A DNA stretch of 64,000 nt from the NCBI GenBank assembly GCA_963825685.1, contig CAWGUD010000008.1:6879-70878 (forward strand), written 5' to 3'. This DNA is from JAOUEA01 sp963825685 (GTDB lineage: Bacteria > Actinomycetota > UBA4738 > HRBIN12). The position numbers and the translations under genes were made by a program. The notes below the pieces were generated by a model. The model was not told where the DNA came from and made no database searches. It saw only the letters and a program-made list of their open reading frames with translations. Positions 17,989 through 27,678 of the stretch are shown one piece after another. Every line of letters begins with the position of its first letter. The stretch's first letter is position 1.

Positions 17989-19626
17989 ATGTCGCAGCAG
18001 CAGGGGAACCGGTACGACGCGATCGTGATCGGCGGCGGCCACAACGGCCTCGTCGCCGCCGCGCTCCTGGCCAAGCGTGGCGCGCGCACGCTCGTGCTCG
18101 AGAAGCGCCACAAGACCGGCGGGGCGGCCGACACGAGCGAGCCGTGGCCCGACGAGTATCCCGGCGTCAAGGTCAACACGCTCAGCTACACGATGAGCCT
18201 GATGCCGCCGTCGCTCCGGCGCGAGCTGCAGCTGGAGCGGTTCGGCTTCAAGCTCCTCCCCCTCGGCCAGGGGTACATGCCGATGCGAGGCGGCGGTTCG
18301 ATCATCCAGGCCGAGGACGACCGCAAGACCCGAGAGTCGATCGCGAAGGTCTCCAAGCGCGACGCCGACGCCTACTTCGAGTTCTACGGGTGGATCTCGC
18401 GCATCTCCGACATCCTCGGGCCGATGCTGATGGAGACGCCGCCCCACGTCGGCTCGAAGAAGCCCGCCGACCTGTGGGACCTCGGCAAGCTCGCGTGGAA
18501 GCTCCGCTCGCACGTCGACGAGGCCACCGTGGCCGACGTCACGCGCCTGTTCACGATGAGCGCCACCGAGCTGCTGGAACGATGGTTCGAGTCGCCCGAG
18601 ATGAAGGGATTCATGGCGGTCAACGGCATCATCGGCACGTGGGCCGGCCCCGATGCGCCCGGCACGGCGTACGTGCTGATGCACCACTCCGTCGGCGACA
18701 TCGGCGACGGCCAGGTGGCGAGCTGGGGCTTCATGGAAGGCGGCATGGGGGCCGTCTCGAAGGCGTGCGAGGAGTCGGCGAAGTTCTTCGGCGCCGAGGT
18801 CCGCGTCAACGCGCCGGTCCACACGATCACCACGTCGAACGGCCGCGTCACCGGCGTCGTGCTCGACGGCGGCGAGGAGGTCCGGGCCCCGCTGGTCGTC
18901 ACCGCCGTGCATCCGAAGATCACGTTCCTGCAGCAGCTCGACCGCGCCGAGCTGCCGAGCTCGTTCGTGCACGACATCGAGCACTGGAAGACCCGCAGCG
19001 GCACGGTGAAGGTCAACCTCGCGATCGACCGGCTGCCGACCTTCACGGCCGACCCGGACTTCGACCCCGAGATCCACGGCGGAGCGATCGAGCTGCTCGA
19101 CGACGTGGAGCAGCTCGAGCAGGCCTATCAGCAGGCCCGCTTCGGTGAGGCGGCGACCCGTCCGTTCAGCGACACCGAGATCCCGACGGTCGTCGACACG
19201 ACGCTCGCGCCCGAGGGCATCCACACGGTCTCGATGTTCACGCAGTGGTGCCCGGCGGAGTGGGCCGACGACGAGGACGACCACACCGAGGAGCTCGAGG
19301 CCTACGCCGATCGCCTGATCGACCACATGGACGAGGTCGCACCCGGCTTCCGCGACAGCGTGCTCGCGCGCCAGATCCTCGGCCCGAAGCAGATGCAGGA
19401 AGGGTGGGATCTGATCGGCGGGAACATCTTCCACGGAGAGCTCACGGTCGATCAGCTCTTCCACATGCGACCGGCGGTCGGCTACGCCGACTACCGATCG
19501 CCGATCGACGGCCTCTATCAGGCATCGAGCGCCACGCACGCAGGTGGCGGCGTGACCGGCCTGCCCGGTCACCACTGCGTGCGCGAGATCATCAAGGACA
19601 AGAAGGCACGCACGAAGAAGAGGTAG
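17989..19626 (+). CDS. FAD-dependent oxidoreductase, phytoene-dehydrogenase-related (COG1233), copy 1
   Basis: ATG 17989 follows GGAGA at 6 nt. Residues 9-40 form a Rossmann FAD motif (YDAIVIGGGHNGLVAAALLAKRG ... LEKRHKTGGAADT). The C-terminus has the FAD-contact segment DGLYQASSATHAGGGVTGLPGHHCVREI. The middle carries FMEGGMGAVSKACEESAKFFGAEVRVN, the usual GG-motif of this group. 545 aa, intact. Related proteins include PYROXD2-like and carotenoid desaturase-like enzymes; no carotenoid genes are nearby, so the substrate is unknown. A close paralogue follows 8 nt later. Confidence 0.86.
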   Translation: MSQQQGNRYDAIVIGGGHNGLVAAALLAKRGARTLVLEKRHKTGGAADTSEPWPDEYPGVKVNTLSYTMSLMPPSLRRELQLERFGFKLLPLGQGYMPMRGGGSIIQAEDDRKTRESIAKVSKRDADAYFEFYGWISRISDILGPMLMETPPHVGSKKPADLWDLGKLAWKLRSHVDEATVADVTRLFTMSATELLERWFESPEMKGFMAVNGIIGTWAGPDAPGTAYVLMHHSVGDIGDGQVASWGFMEGGMGAVSKACEESAKFFGAEVRVNAPVHTITTSNGRVTGVVLDGGEEVRAPLVVTAVHPKITFLQQLDRAELPSSFVHDIEHWKTRSGTVKVNLAIDRLPTFTADPDFDPEIHGGAIELLDDVEQLEQAYQQARFGEAATRPFSDTEIPTVVDTTLAPEGIHTVSMFTQWCPAEWADDEDDHTEELEAYADRLIDHMDEVAPGFRDSVLARQILGPKQMQEGWDLIGGNIFHGELTVDQLFHMRPAVGYADYRSPIDGLYQASSATHAGGGVTGLPGHHCVREIIKDKKARTKKR

Positions 19627-19634
19627 GGGGCGCT

Positions 19635-21272
19635 GTGGCACAGCAGCAGGCGAACCGATACGACGCGATCGTCGTCGGCGGCGGGCACAACGGTCTGATC
19701 ACGGCGGCGTACCTCGCGAAGTTCGGCGCCAACGTCGTGGTGCTCGAGGCTCGGCACAAGACCGGCGGCGCCGCCGACACGATGGAACCGTGGCCCGAGG
19801 AGCTTCCCGGCGTGAAGGTCACGACGCTCAGCTACGTGATGAGCCTCATGCCGCCGACGATCCAGCGCGATCTGCAGCTCGAGCGCTTCGGCTACACGGT
19901 CCACCCGCAGGGCCTCGGCTATCTACCGCTCGCCGACGGCTCCTCGATCGTGCGCCACGAGAGCGAGCAGAAGACCCGAGAGTCGATCGCGCGATTCTCG
20001 ACAGCGGGACGCCGACAGGTACTTCGAGTACGAGGCGTGGATGGGGCGCGTCGGGGCGATCCTCGGGCCGCTGCTGATGCAGACGCCGCCGCATCTGGGC
20101 TCTCGTCGCCCACGCGACATCAGGGATCTCGGCCAGCTCGGGTGGATGCTGCGCCGCGAGCTCGATGAGCGCACCGTGGGCGACATCACGCGTCTCGTTC
20201 ACGATGAGCGCGGCGGACCTGCTCGACCGATGGTTCGAGTCGCCGGTGCTCAAGGGCTTCATGGCGGTCAACGGCATCATCGGCACGTGGGCCGGCCCCG
20301 AGGCGCCCGGCACGGCGTACGTGCTTGATGCACCACTCGGTCGGCGACGTCGGGGACGGCCAGATGGGTGCGTGGGGCTACCCCGAGGGCGGCATGGGAG
20401 CCGTGAGCGCGGCGTGCGAGGGATCGGCCCGCCACTTCGGGGCGGAGATCCGCACGGACGCACGCGTCCAGCGGGTCCTCGCCTCGAACGGCCGTGTCCA
20501 AGGGGTCGTGCTCGATGGTGGCGAGGAGCTGTCGGCGCCGTTGGTCGTCACCGCGGTGCACCCGAAGATCACGTTCCTCGACCAGATCGACCGCCACGAG
20601 CTCCCGAGCGAGTTCGTTCACGACATCGAGCACTGGAAGACCCGCAGCGGCACCGTGAAGATCAACCTCGCGATCGATCGGCTGCCGACCTTCACCGCCG
20701 ACCCCGAGTACGACCCGCAGATCCACGGCGGCGCGATCCAGGTGCTCGACGATCTGGAGTACCTCGAGCGCGGGTTCCAGGAGGCTCGCGCCGGGAAGCC
20801 CGCGACCCTGCCGTTCAGCGACACGGCGATCCCGACGGTGTTCGATCGCACGCTTGCTCCCGAGGGCACGCACGTGATGTCGATGTTCACGCAGTGGGTC
20901 CCGCACACGTGGGCGGATGACGATGACGATCACACCGCCGACCTCGACGCCTACGCCGACCGGCTGATCGATCGGATGGACGCGGTGGCGCCCGGATTCA
21001 AGGGGTCCGTGAAGGCGCGCCAGGTGATCGGCCCGAAGCAGATGCAGGACGGCTGGGGTCTGATCGGGGGGAACATCTTCCACGGCGAGCTCACCGTGGA
21101 TCAGCTGTTCCACATGCGTCCCGCCGTCGGCTACGCCGACTACCGAACCCCGCTCGCCGGTCTGTACCAGGCGTCGAGCGCGACCCACGCAGGCGGGGGA
21201 GTGACCGGCATGCCCGGACACCACTGCGTGCGCGAGATCCTGCGCGACAAGAAGAGGAAGATGCCGAGCTAG
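19635..21272 (+). CDS. FAD-dependent oxidoreductase, copy 2 (tandem paralogue with three single-base insertions)
   Basis: GTG 19635 starts 8 nt after copy 1. It is closely similar to copy 1 throughout (YDAIVVGGGHNGLITAAYLAKFG, ALERGFQEARAGKPATLPFSDT, DGW..IGGNIFHGELTVDQLFHMRPAVGYADYR in both). Alignment to copy 1 places three extra bases: A near 20001 (FS-QRDADRYFEYEAW), G near 20197 (TRLFTMSAADLL) and T near 20325 (AYVLMHHSVGD). Corrected length is 545 aa. Either sequencing errors or early decay of a redundant duplicate. Same operon as copy 1. Confidence 0.84.
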
Positions 21273-21311
21273 GGTTGCCCTGCCGGGCCCGGACCGGCGA
21301 AGGGGGCAGGC

Positions 21312-23056
21312 GTGAGCGGATCGGATCGTCCGTCGACGCTCGGCCCTGGTCGCACGTCCTGGCTGCCGGGACTCGACGCGCTCCGAACCTACCGGCTCGA
21401 GTGGCTGCGCTTCGACCTCGTCGCCGGGGTGGTGCTCGCGGCCTTCCTCGTGCCGGTAGGCATGGGCTACGCCGAGGCCGCGGGGCTGCCTGCGATCACG
21501 GGCCTGTACGCCACGATCGTGCCGCTCGTGGCGTACGCGGTGTTCGGACCCTCCCGCGTGCTCGTGCTCGGTCCCGATTCGTCCCTCGCGCCGGTGATCG
21601 CGGCCGTCGTCGTCGGCGTGTCGGCCGGCTCCCCGACCACGGCGATCGAGGTCGCCGGGGCGTTGGCGGTGATCACCGGATTCGTGATCGCGCTCACCGG
21701 TCTGTTCCGGCTCGGTTTCGTGACCGAACTGCTGTCGCGCCCGACCCGCCTCGGCTACCTGACCGGCATCGCCCTCACGATCGTCGTGGGCCAGATCCCG
21801 AAGATGCTGGGGTTCTCGATCGGCGCCGACGATCTGCTGGACCAGGTCGAGGCGATCGCCGACGCGATCGGCAGCGGGGCGGTCGATCCGGTCACGGCGG
21901 CGGTCGGGGCGTCGGCGCTCATCGTGATCGCCGTGCTCGGCCGGTGGGCCCCGCGCCTCCCGGCGACCCTGATCGTGGTCGTCGGTGGCATCGCCGCGGT
22001 GGCGCTGCTCGATCTGTCGGTCGACACGGTCGGGGTCCTGCCCGAGGGGCTCCCTTCGTTCGTCCTGCCCAGGGTGCCGAGTGACGTGCTCCCGGAGCTG
22101 ATCGCGGCGGCGTTCGCGATCGCCTTGGTGGCGACGGCCGACACGAGCGTGCTCTCGCAGTCGCTCGCGTCGCAGCGGAAGGAAGAGGTCGACCCCGATC
22201 GTGAGCTCGTCGCGTTGGGCGTCGCGAACCTCGCCACCGGGCTGTTCCAGGGGTTCCCGGTCTCCAGCAGCGCGTCGCGCACGCCGGTCGCGATCGCGGC
22301 GGGCGCCCGGTCGCAGCTCACCCCGCTGGTCGGTGCGATCGCCGTCGCGCTCATGCTCGTCGTGGCGCCGGCGCTGCTCCGCGACCTGCCGCAGGCGGTG
22401 CTCGGCGCCGTGGTGTCGCGGCCGCCGCGCGCCTCGTCGACGTCGCGGAGATCCGCCGGCTCTGGCGCATGCGGCGCACCGAGTTCGCCCTGTGGGCGGC
22501 CGCGTTCCTCGGGGTCGCGGTGCTCGGCGTGCTGCCCGGCGTCTTCGTGGCGATCGTGTTGTCCCTCGTCGACTTCGTCCGCCGCGCGTGGCGGCCGCAC
22601 GACGCCACCCTCGTCCGCGTCGACGAGCTCAAGGGCTACCACGACATCGATCGTCACCCGGAGGGGCGGGCGATCCCCGGGCTGCTGCTCTACCGGTTCG
22701 ACGCACCGCTGTTCTTCGCGAACGCGTCGTTCTTCCGACGGGAGGTACGAGCCCACGTCGCGGCAGCCGAAGAGCCGGTGCGCTGGCTCGTCGTCGCCGC
22801 GGAGCCGATCACCGATATCGACACCACCGCCGCCGACATGCTCGGCGAGTTGATGGACGACCTCGATGCCGCCGGCATCACGCTGGCCTTCGCGGAGATG
22901 AAGGGGCCCGTGAAGGACCGCCTGCGGGCGTACGGCCTCTACGAGCGCGTCGGCGACGAGCGCTTCTTCCCGACGATCGGCACGGCGGTCGACGGGTACG
23001 TGCAGACGTCGGGTGTCGGATGGGTCGACTGGGAGGAACGACCCCCCGCCACCTAG
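21312..23056 (+). CDS. SulP-family anion transporter with C-terminal STAS domain (frameshifted)
   Basis: The N-terminal membrane domain has AGVVLAAFLVPVGMGYAEAAGLPAITGLYATIVPLVAYAVFG, the SulP consensus, followed by GPDSSLAPVIAA, LSRPTRLGYLTGIALTIVVGQ and FQGFPVSSSASRTPV. After a frame change near 22420 the last helices (FALWAAAFLGVAVLGVLPGVFVAIVLSLVDFVRRA) lead to a cytoplasmic STAS domain (LLYRFDAPLFFANASFFRREV ... DIDTTAADMLGELMDDLDAAGITLAFAEM). About 581 aa. Transports sulphate, bicarbonate or dicarboxylates in characterised members; the substrate here is undetermined. Start GTG 21312. Confidence 0.88.
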
Positions 23057-23165
23057 GCCCAACGGCCGATGCGGGAAGAACCGTCGAAGGTCCTATGCGG
23101 AATCACCCCCCGCTACCCGAAAACAGGTAACGAAGCGTCCCCGAACCTCGGGAGGGGTGAGAGTC
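23057..23165 (+). promoter_or_regulatory. possibly structured 5' leader of the PAS-protein gene
   Basis: The 109-nt spacer holds several self-complementary segments. CGCTACC (from about 23112) can pair with GGTAACGAAGCG, ACC-gtcgaa-GGT forms a small hairpin, and CCCCG-aacct-CGGG...GGGG involves the Shine-Dalgarno GGGAGGGG. I could not match it to a known riboswitch consensus. Confidence 0.3.
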
Positions 23166-23621
23166 ATGCGACAGTGGGAATTGATCGGTATCACGGACAC
23201 GGTGCCGACCCCGCAGGCACCACCGCCTCCGCGCTCGCGGTTCGCGAACGCGGAGACGATCGGGGCGGCTGCGGAGGGGCGTCCCGTGTTCTTCTGGAGC
23301 ACCGACACCGCGCTGCGTGTGCGCACGGTGACCGGCGCGGCGTCAGAGGTGGTCGGGTTGTGCCGCTCGAAGGTCGAAGGCCGTGACGTGATCGCGATCT
23401 TCGGCATGGAAGGTCCGAACCTGGACCTGCTCGACGCGCACGTGGCGGCCCTGAACGGCGAGACCGCGGAATTCACGCTCGAGGGAGCGAGGGCCTCGGT
23501 CCGATGCCAGGTCGCGCCGACACACGATGCGCTCGACCGCGTGATCGGCACCTTCTGCCTGGCGATCAAGGTGGAGCGGGTGGACCTGCGCGAGGTCCCC
23601 GAGCCCGCCGCGGTCGCGTAA
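23166..23621 (+). CDS. small stand-alone PAS-domain-like protein
   Basis: ATG 23166 after GGGAGGGGTGAG. 151 aa, soluble. Residues 40-140 resemble a PAS fold (PVFFWSTDTALRVRTVTGAASEVVGL, then VIAIFGMEGPNLDLLDAHVAALNGETAEFTLEGARASVRCQVAPTHDA, ending DRVIGTFCLAIKVER). There is no output domain, so it may sense a ligand or redox state and act through a partner. The proline-rich N-terminus is probably disordered. Confidence 0.7.
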   Translation: MRQWELIGITDTVPTPQAPPPPRSRFANAETIGAAAEGRPVFFWSTDTALRVRTVTGAASEVVGLCRSKVEGRDVIAIFGMEGPNLDLLDAHVAALNGETAEFTLEGARASVRCQVAPTHDALDRVIGTFCLAIKVERVDLREVPEPAAVA

Positions 23622-23692
23622 GCGAGCGTGCTCCGGCGTCCGACCGCCCGTCCGGCGCCGGGGTTCGAACCGGGATCGGCCTGCCTGCCGCG

Positions 23693-24967
23693 TCAGTCCC
23701 GGAACGACGCCACGGCCCCGAGGATCCTCTCCGTCTCCTCGGGGCCGTGCGTCGTGCTCAGGGTCCACAGCTCGTAGCCCGACGGTGGCAGCGCGACGCC
23801 GTTGGCCAGCATGTGGTGGAAGAACCGCCCGTAGCGATCGTGGTCGGCCGCCCGCGCCCCGTCGAAGTTCCGCACGGGTGATGCGGTGAAGAAGACGCTG
23901 AACAACGAGCCCGCCCGGTTGACCGTCGCCGGGATGCCGGTCGCCGCGAGTGCGGTCTCGATGCCGCCCGTGAGCACGTCGGCGGTGGCCTCGAGCCGAG
24001 GATACGGATCCTCGAGACGCGCGAGGTCGAGCGTGGCGATGCCCGCGGCGACCGCCACCGGGTTCCCGCTGAGGGTCCCCGCCTGGTAGACCGGACCGTC
24101 CGGGGCGAGGTGCGCCATCAGGTCGGCGCGACCGCCGAACGCCGCGCACGGGAACCCACCGCCCATCACCTTGCCGAGCGCGGTCAGATCGGGCGTGACG
24201 CCGTAGTACGACTGGGCGCCGCCGTACGCGATGCGGAAACCGGTGATCACCTCGTCGAACAGCAACAAGGCTCCGTGCTCGTCGCAGATCGCGCGCAGCC
24301 CCTCGAGGAAGCCGGGCTCGGGCGCCACGACGCCCATGTTCGCGGCCACCGGTTCGACCGCGACGACCGCCACGTCACTCCCACGCTCCGCGAAGAGCGC
24401 GCGCACGGCGTCGAGGTCGTTGAACGGGACGGTGAGGGTGTCGCGGGCAGAACCCTCGGTCACCCCGGGCGACGACGGGATCCCGAGCGTCGCGAGACCG
24501 CTGCCGGCACCCTTGGCGAGCAGCGAGTCGGAGTGGCCGTGGTAGCACCCCTCGAACTTCACGAGCAGGTCTCGCCCGGTCGAGCCGCGCGCGAGCCGTA
24601 TCGCGCTCATCGCAGCCTCCGTGCCGCTGTTCACGAGCCGGACCCGGTCGATGCCGGGCACCGCCTCGACGATGCGCTCGGCCAACTCGACCTCGCCCGG
24701 CGTCGGCGCCCCGAAGGAGGTGCCACGAGCGGCAGCCGCGCTCGCCGCCTCGACGATCTCGGCGCGGGCGTGGCCGAACAGCAGCGCGCCCCACGACTGC
24801 ACGAGGTCGATGTAGCGGTTCCCGTCGACGTCGACGATCTCCGCGCCCTCACCGCGATCGATGAACACGGGCGTGCCGCCGACCGACCCGAACGCTCGCA
24901 CGGGGGAGTCGACCCCGCCGGGGATCACGGTCCGGGCACGGTCGAACAGCTCCTCGGAACCGCTCAT
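23693..24967 (-). CDS. hemL: glutamate-1-semialdehyde 2,1-aminomutase HemL
   Basis: PLP enzyme converting glutamate-1-semialdehyde to 5-aminolaevulinate. SEELFDRARTVIPGGVDSPVRAF opens the protein. LVNSGTEAAMSAIRLAR, KFEGCYHGHSDSLLAKGAGSG, LLLFDEVITGFR and the PLP-lysine loop ALGKVMGGGFPCAAFGG are all canonical. 424 aa. ATG 24967 overlaps the hemB stop (ATGA). Last gene of the minus-strand operon hemA-hemC-hemD-hemB-hemL. Confidence 0.96.
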   Translation of the reverse strand: MSGSEELFDRARTVIPGGVDSPVRAFGSVGGTPVFIDRGEGAEIVDVDGNRYIDLVQSWGALLFGHARAEIVEAASAAAARGTSFGAPTPGEVELAERIVEAVPGIDRVRLVNSGTEAAMSAIRLARGSTGRDLLVKFEGCYHGHSDSLLAKGAGSGLATLGIPSSPGVTEGSARDTLTVPFNDLDAVRALFAERGSDVAVVAVEPVAANMGVVAPEPGFLEGLRAICDEHGALLLFDEVITGFRIAYGGAQSYYGVTPDLTALGKVMGGGFPCAAFGGRADLMAHLAPDGPVYQAGTLSGNPVAVAAGIATLDLARLEDPYPRLEATADVLTGGIETALAATGIPATVNRAGSLFSVFFTASPVRNFDGARAADHDRYGRFFHHMLANGVALPPSGYELWTLSTTHGPEETERILGAVASFRD

Positions 24968-25950
24968 GCCCCGTCGCGGAGCCACGTCGCAGCGTCCTTC
25001 GCGTGGTAGGTGAGGATCATGTCGGCGCCCGCGCGGCGGATCGACATCAAGATCTCGAGCACGGTGCGCCGCTCGTCGAGCCAGCCGTTCGCGGCGGCCG
25101 CCTTCACCATCGCGTACTCGCCGCTCACGTGGTAGGCGGCCACCGGGACGCCGGTCTCGCGCTTCGCGCGATGCACGACGTCGAGGTACGGCAGCGCGGG
25201 CTTCACCATCACGATGTCGGCGCCCTCGTCGATGTCGGTCCGGATCTCGCGGAGCGCCTCGTCGGCGTTGGCCGGATCCTGTTGGTAGCCGGTGCGATCG
25301 CCGAAGCGAGGCGCCCCCTCGGCCGCCTCGCGGAACGGCCCGTACAGGGCGCTCGCGAACTTCGCCGCGTAGGCCATGATCGCGATGTCGTCGCGGCCGG
25401 CTCCGTCCAGCGCCTCGCGGATCGCGCCGACCTGGCCGTCCATCATGCCGCTCGGCCCGATCACATGCGCCCCGGCGTCGGCCTGGGCACGGGCGACGCG
25501 CCGGTAGCGCTCGAGGGTGGCGTCGTTGTCGACCTCGTTCGCGTCGTTCAGCACGCCGCAGTGCCCGTGATCGGTGTACTCGTCGAGGCAGAGGTCGCTC
25601 ATCACGACCGCGTCGTCGCCGAACTCCTCGCGCAGCGCCGCGATCGCCCGCTGGCCGATGCCGTCGGGGTGCCAGGCCTGCGATCCCTCGGCGTCCTTCT
25701 CGGCCGGGACCCCGAAGAGCATGAAGGCGCGGACGCCGGTCTCCGCCGTCGCGACCGCCTCCTTGCGCAGCGACTCGAGGGTGTGCTGGAACTGCCCGGG
25801 CATCGACGAGATCGCGACCGGCTCGTCGATGCCCTCCTTGCAGAACATCGGCACGATCAGGTCGTCGGCGTGCAGCCGCGTCTCGCGGACGAGGGCTCGG
25901 AGCGCGGGCGTACGTCGCAGCCGCCGCGGCCGGTGTTCGGGGAAGCTCAT
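24964..25950 (-). CDS. hemB: delta-aminolaevulinic acid dehydratase (porphobilinogen synthase) HemB
   Basis: Condenses two 5-aminolaevulinates to porphobilinogen. Schiff-base lysines lie in YAAKFASALYGPFREA and IVMVKPALPYLDVV. The metal-site loop reads DLCLDEYTDHGHCGVL: two of the three zinc cysteines of the E. coli type are kept and the middle one is Asp. 328 aa, normal. It starts 43 nt downstream of hemD and overlaps hemL by ATGA. Confidence 0.96.
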   Translation of the reverse strand: MSFPEHRPRRLRRTPALRALVRETRLHADDLIVPMFCKEGIDEPVAISSMPGQFQHTLESLRKEAVATAETGVRAFMLFGVPAEKDAEGSQAWHPDGIGQRAIAALREEFGDDAVVMSDLCLDEYTDHGHCGVLNDANEVDNDATLERYRRVARAQADAGAHVIGPSGMMDGQVGAIREALDGAGRDDIAIMAYAAKFASALYGPFREAAEGAPRFGDRTGYQQDPANADEALREIRTDIDEGADIVMVKPALPYLDVVHRAKRETGVPVAAYHVSGEYAMVKAAAANGWLDERRTVLEILMSIRRAGADMILTYHAKDAATWLRDGA

Positions 25951-25993
25951 GGCGCCAGGGTACCGGCGGCGCGCTCGCTCACGCCACCGCGGA

Positions 25994-26779
25994 TCACCGG
26001 GCCAACGCCCGCACGACCGCCGCGGCCACGCCTTCCATGGTGTGAGGCCTGGCCACCGCGTGCACGACGAGGCCGTGCGCCCGCGCCTCCCTCGCGGTGA
26101 CCGGGCCGATGCACACGACCTTCGGGTTCCCCTTGACCACCCCGAGCGCGCCGACGAACCCTCGCACGGTCGAGGCGCTCGTGAACGTCACCGCGTCGAC
26201 CTCGCCGTGGCGCAACGCGTCGCGAGTGTCCTCGGGCAGCGAGCGAGGGAACAGGGTGCGGTACGCGTCGACACGGGTGGGGGTCCACCCCTTCGCGGCG
26301 AGCGCGTCCTCGAGGCCAGGTGGCGCGATGTCGGCCCGGGCGCAGAGCACCCGGCCGCTGCCGCGCGGGAACGCCCGCGCGAGCCCGGACGTGGTGAACG
26401 TCGCCGGCACCAGGTCGGGGTCGCGCCGGGCCCATCGTCGGAACGCCGCCGCCGTGCCGTCGCCGATCGCCGCCACCTCGGTGGTTCCGATCGTGCGAGG
26501 TCCGGGCAGCCTCGAGGCCAGCATGTCGACGGTGGCGCGACTGGTCAGGGTGAGCCACGCGAAGTCCCCATGTTGGAGCTCGCGCAGCGCCCTGGTCAGG
26601 GCGGCAGACCGCGCCGGCACGATCTCGATCGCCGGCGCGACGATCGCACGAGCTCCCGATCGCCGCAGGAGGGTGACGAGCGCAGCCGACTGGTCGGCCG
26701 GCCTCGTGACGAGCACCGTGCGCCCTGCGAGGGGACGAGGCGGCCGCCCACCGCGTCGCCCGGCTCCCGTTCCCGTCAC
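25994..26779 (-). CDS. hemD: uroporphyrinogen-III synthase HemD
   Basis: Cyclises hydroxymethylbilane with inversion of ring D. The family diverges strongly, but LAGRTVLVTRPADQSAALVTLLRRSGA, FAWLTLTSRATVDML, VAAIGDGTAAAFRR, DAVTFTSASTVRGFVGAL and VCIGPVTAREARAHGL match HemD. 261 aa. GTG 26779 overlaps the hemC stop as GTGA, supporting position 3 in the operon. Confidence 0.93.
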   Translation of the reverse strand: MTGTGAGRRGGRPPRPLAGRTVLVTRPADQSAALVTLLRRSGARAIVAPAIEIVPARSAALTRALRELQHGDFAWLTLTSRATVDMLASRLPGPRTIGTTEVAAIGDGTAAAFRRWARRDPDLVPATFTTSGLARAFPRGSGRVLCARADIAPPGLEDALAAKGWTPTRVDAYRTLFPRSLPEDTRDALRHGEVDAVTFTSASTVRGFVGALGVVKGNPKVVCIGPVTAREARAHGLVVHAVARPHTMEGVAAAVVRALAR

Positions 26780-27678
26780 CCGGTCTCGACCTCGGCGAGG
26801 ATGCGCTCGGCCCCCTGCGCGATCAGGTCCTTCGCCGCGTCGGCCGCGGCGTCCTCGGGCGTCGCACCCTCGGTCTCGACGCGGAGCACGGTGGTGCCAT
26901 CGGCCGTCGCGATCACCGCGGCCAGCGAGACCGCCTCCATGCCCACGGTCGCGTAGGCCCCGAGCGGCAACGCGCAGCCGCCGCCGAGGCGCCACATCAG
27001 CGATCGCTCGGCGTCGAGGGCCCGATGGCTCGCGGCGTGATCGATCGGTGCCACCGCGGCGATCGTGTCGTCGTCGTCGTCTCGTGCCTGGACGGCGAGG
27101 CAGCCCTGCCCCGGCGCCGGCACCATCATCGCGAGCGGCAACGCGCGGGCATGCTCGGGGGCGAGCCCCAGGCGCGAGAGCCCGGCCGCCGCCAGCACCG
27201 CGGCGTCGACCTCACCCTCCTCGAGCTTGCGCAGCCGCGTCTCGACGTTGCCGCGCAGGTCGACGACCTCGAGGCCCGGGAAGGCGGCCAGCAGCTGGGC
27301 GCGTCGACGCACGCTCGACGTGCCGATGAGGGCCCCTCCCCGGAGCTCACCCGGTTCCTTGCAGATCAGGACGTCGGACGGGTCCTCGCGCTCGGGCACC
27401 GCGGCGATCGTGAAGCCCTCGTCCTCCTCGGCCGGCAGGTCCTTCGCCGAGTGCACGGCCAGGTCGATCTCGCCGGACTCCAAGGCGTCGAGGATCGTGT
27501 CGATCCAGAGCCCCTTGAGCCCCTGCGGCGAGGAGTCGGCCCGAGCACCCTCGTCACCGGACGTGCTCATCGGCACGATGTCGGCGATCACCCCGGTCGC
27601 CTCGAGCCGGATCCTGATCTCCTCCGCCTGCGCGAGCGCCAGCGGCGAGCGACGGGTGCCGATGCGCAGGGCGCTCAC
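26776..27678 (-). CDS. hemC: porphobilinogen deaminase (hydroxymethylbilane synthase) HemC
   Basis: Polymerises four porphobilinogens on a dipyrromethane cofactor. LRIGTRRSPLALAQAEEIR begins the protein. SAKDLPAE, ALIGTSSVRRRAQLLA, VVDLRGNVETRLRKL and the cofactor-Cys segment LGGGCALPLGAYA (about residue 240) are present. 300 aa. GTG 27678 overlaps the hemA stop and the 3' end overlaps hemD, both by GTGA. Confidence 0.96.
   Translation of the reverse strand: MSALRIGTRRSPLALAQAEEIRIRLEATGVIADIVPMSTSGDEGARADSSPQGLKGLWIDTILDALESGEIDLAVHSAKDLPAEEDEGFTIAAVPEREDPSDVLICKEPGELRGGALIGTSSVRRRAQLLAAFPGLEVVDLRGNVETRLRKLEEGEVDAAVLAAAGLSRLGLAPEHARALPLAMMVPAPGQGCLAVQARDDDDDTIAAVAPIDHAASHRALDAERSLMWRLGGGCALPLGAYATVGMEAVSLAAVIATADGTTVLRVETEGATPEDAAADAAKDLIAQGAERILAEVETG

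Noticed and set aside
18000..21272. Carotenoid biosynthesis locus (phytoene desaturases)
   Set aside because: The two FAD proteins belong to the broad COG1233 group, but no phytoene synthase, prenyltransferase or cyclase is nearby, so the specific call is not supported.
23657..23676. Possible tRNA T-arm (GGGGTTCGAACCGGG) downstream of the PAS gene
   Set aside because: The stem does not pair as a 5-bp T-arm on either strand, and no acceptor, D-arm or anticodon arm is nearby. The palindromic GGTTCGAACC is more likely chance or a weak terminator.
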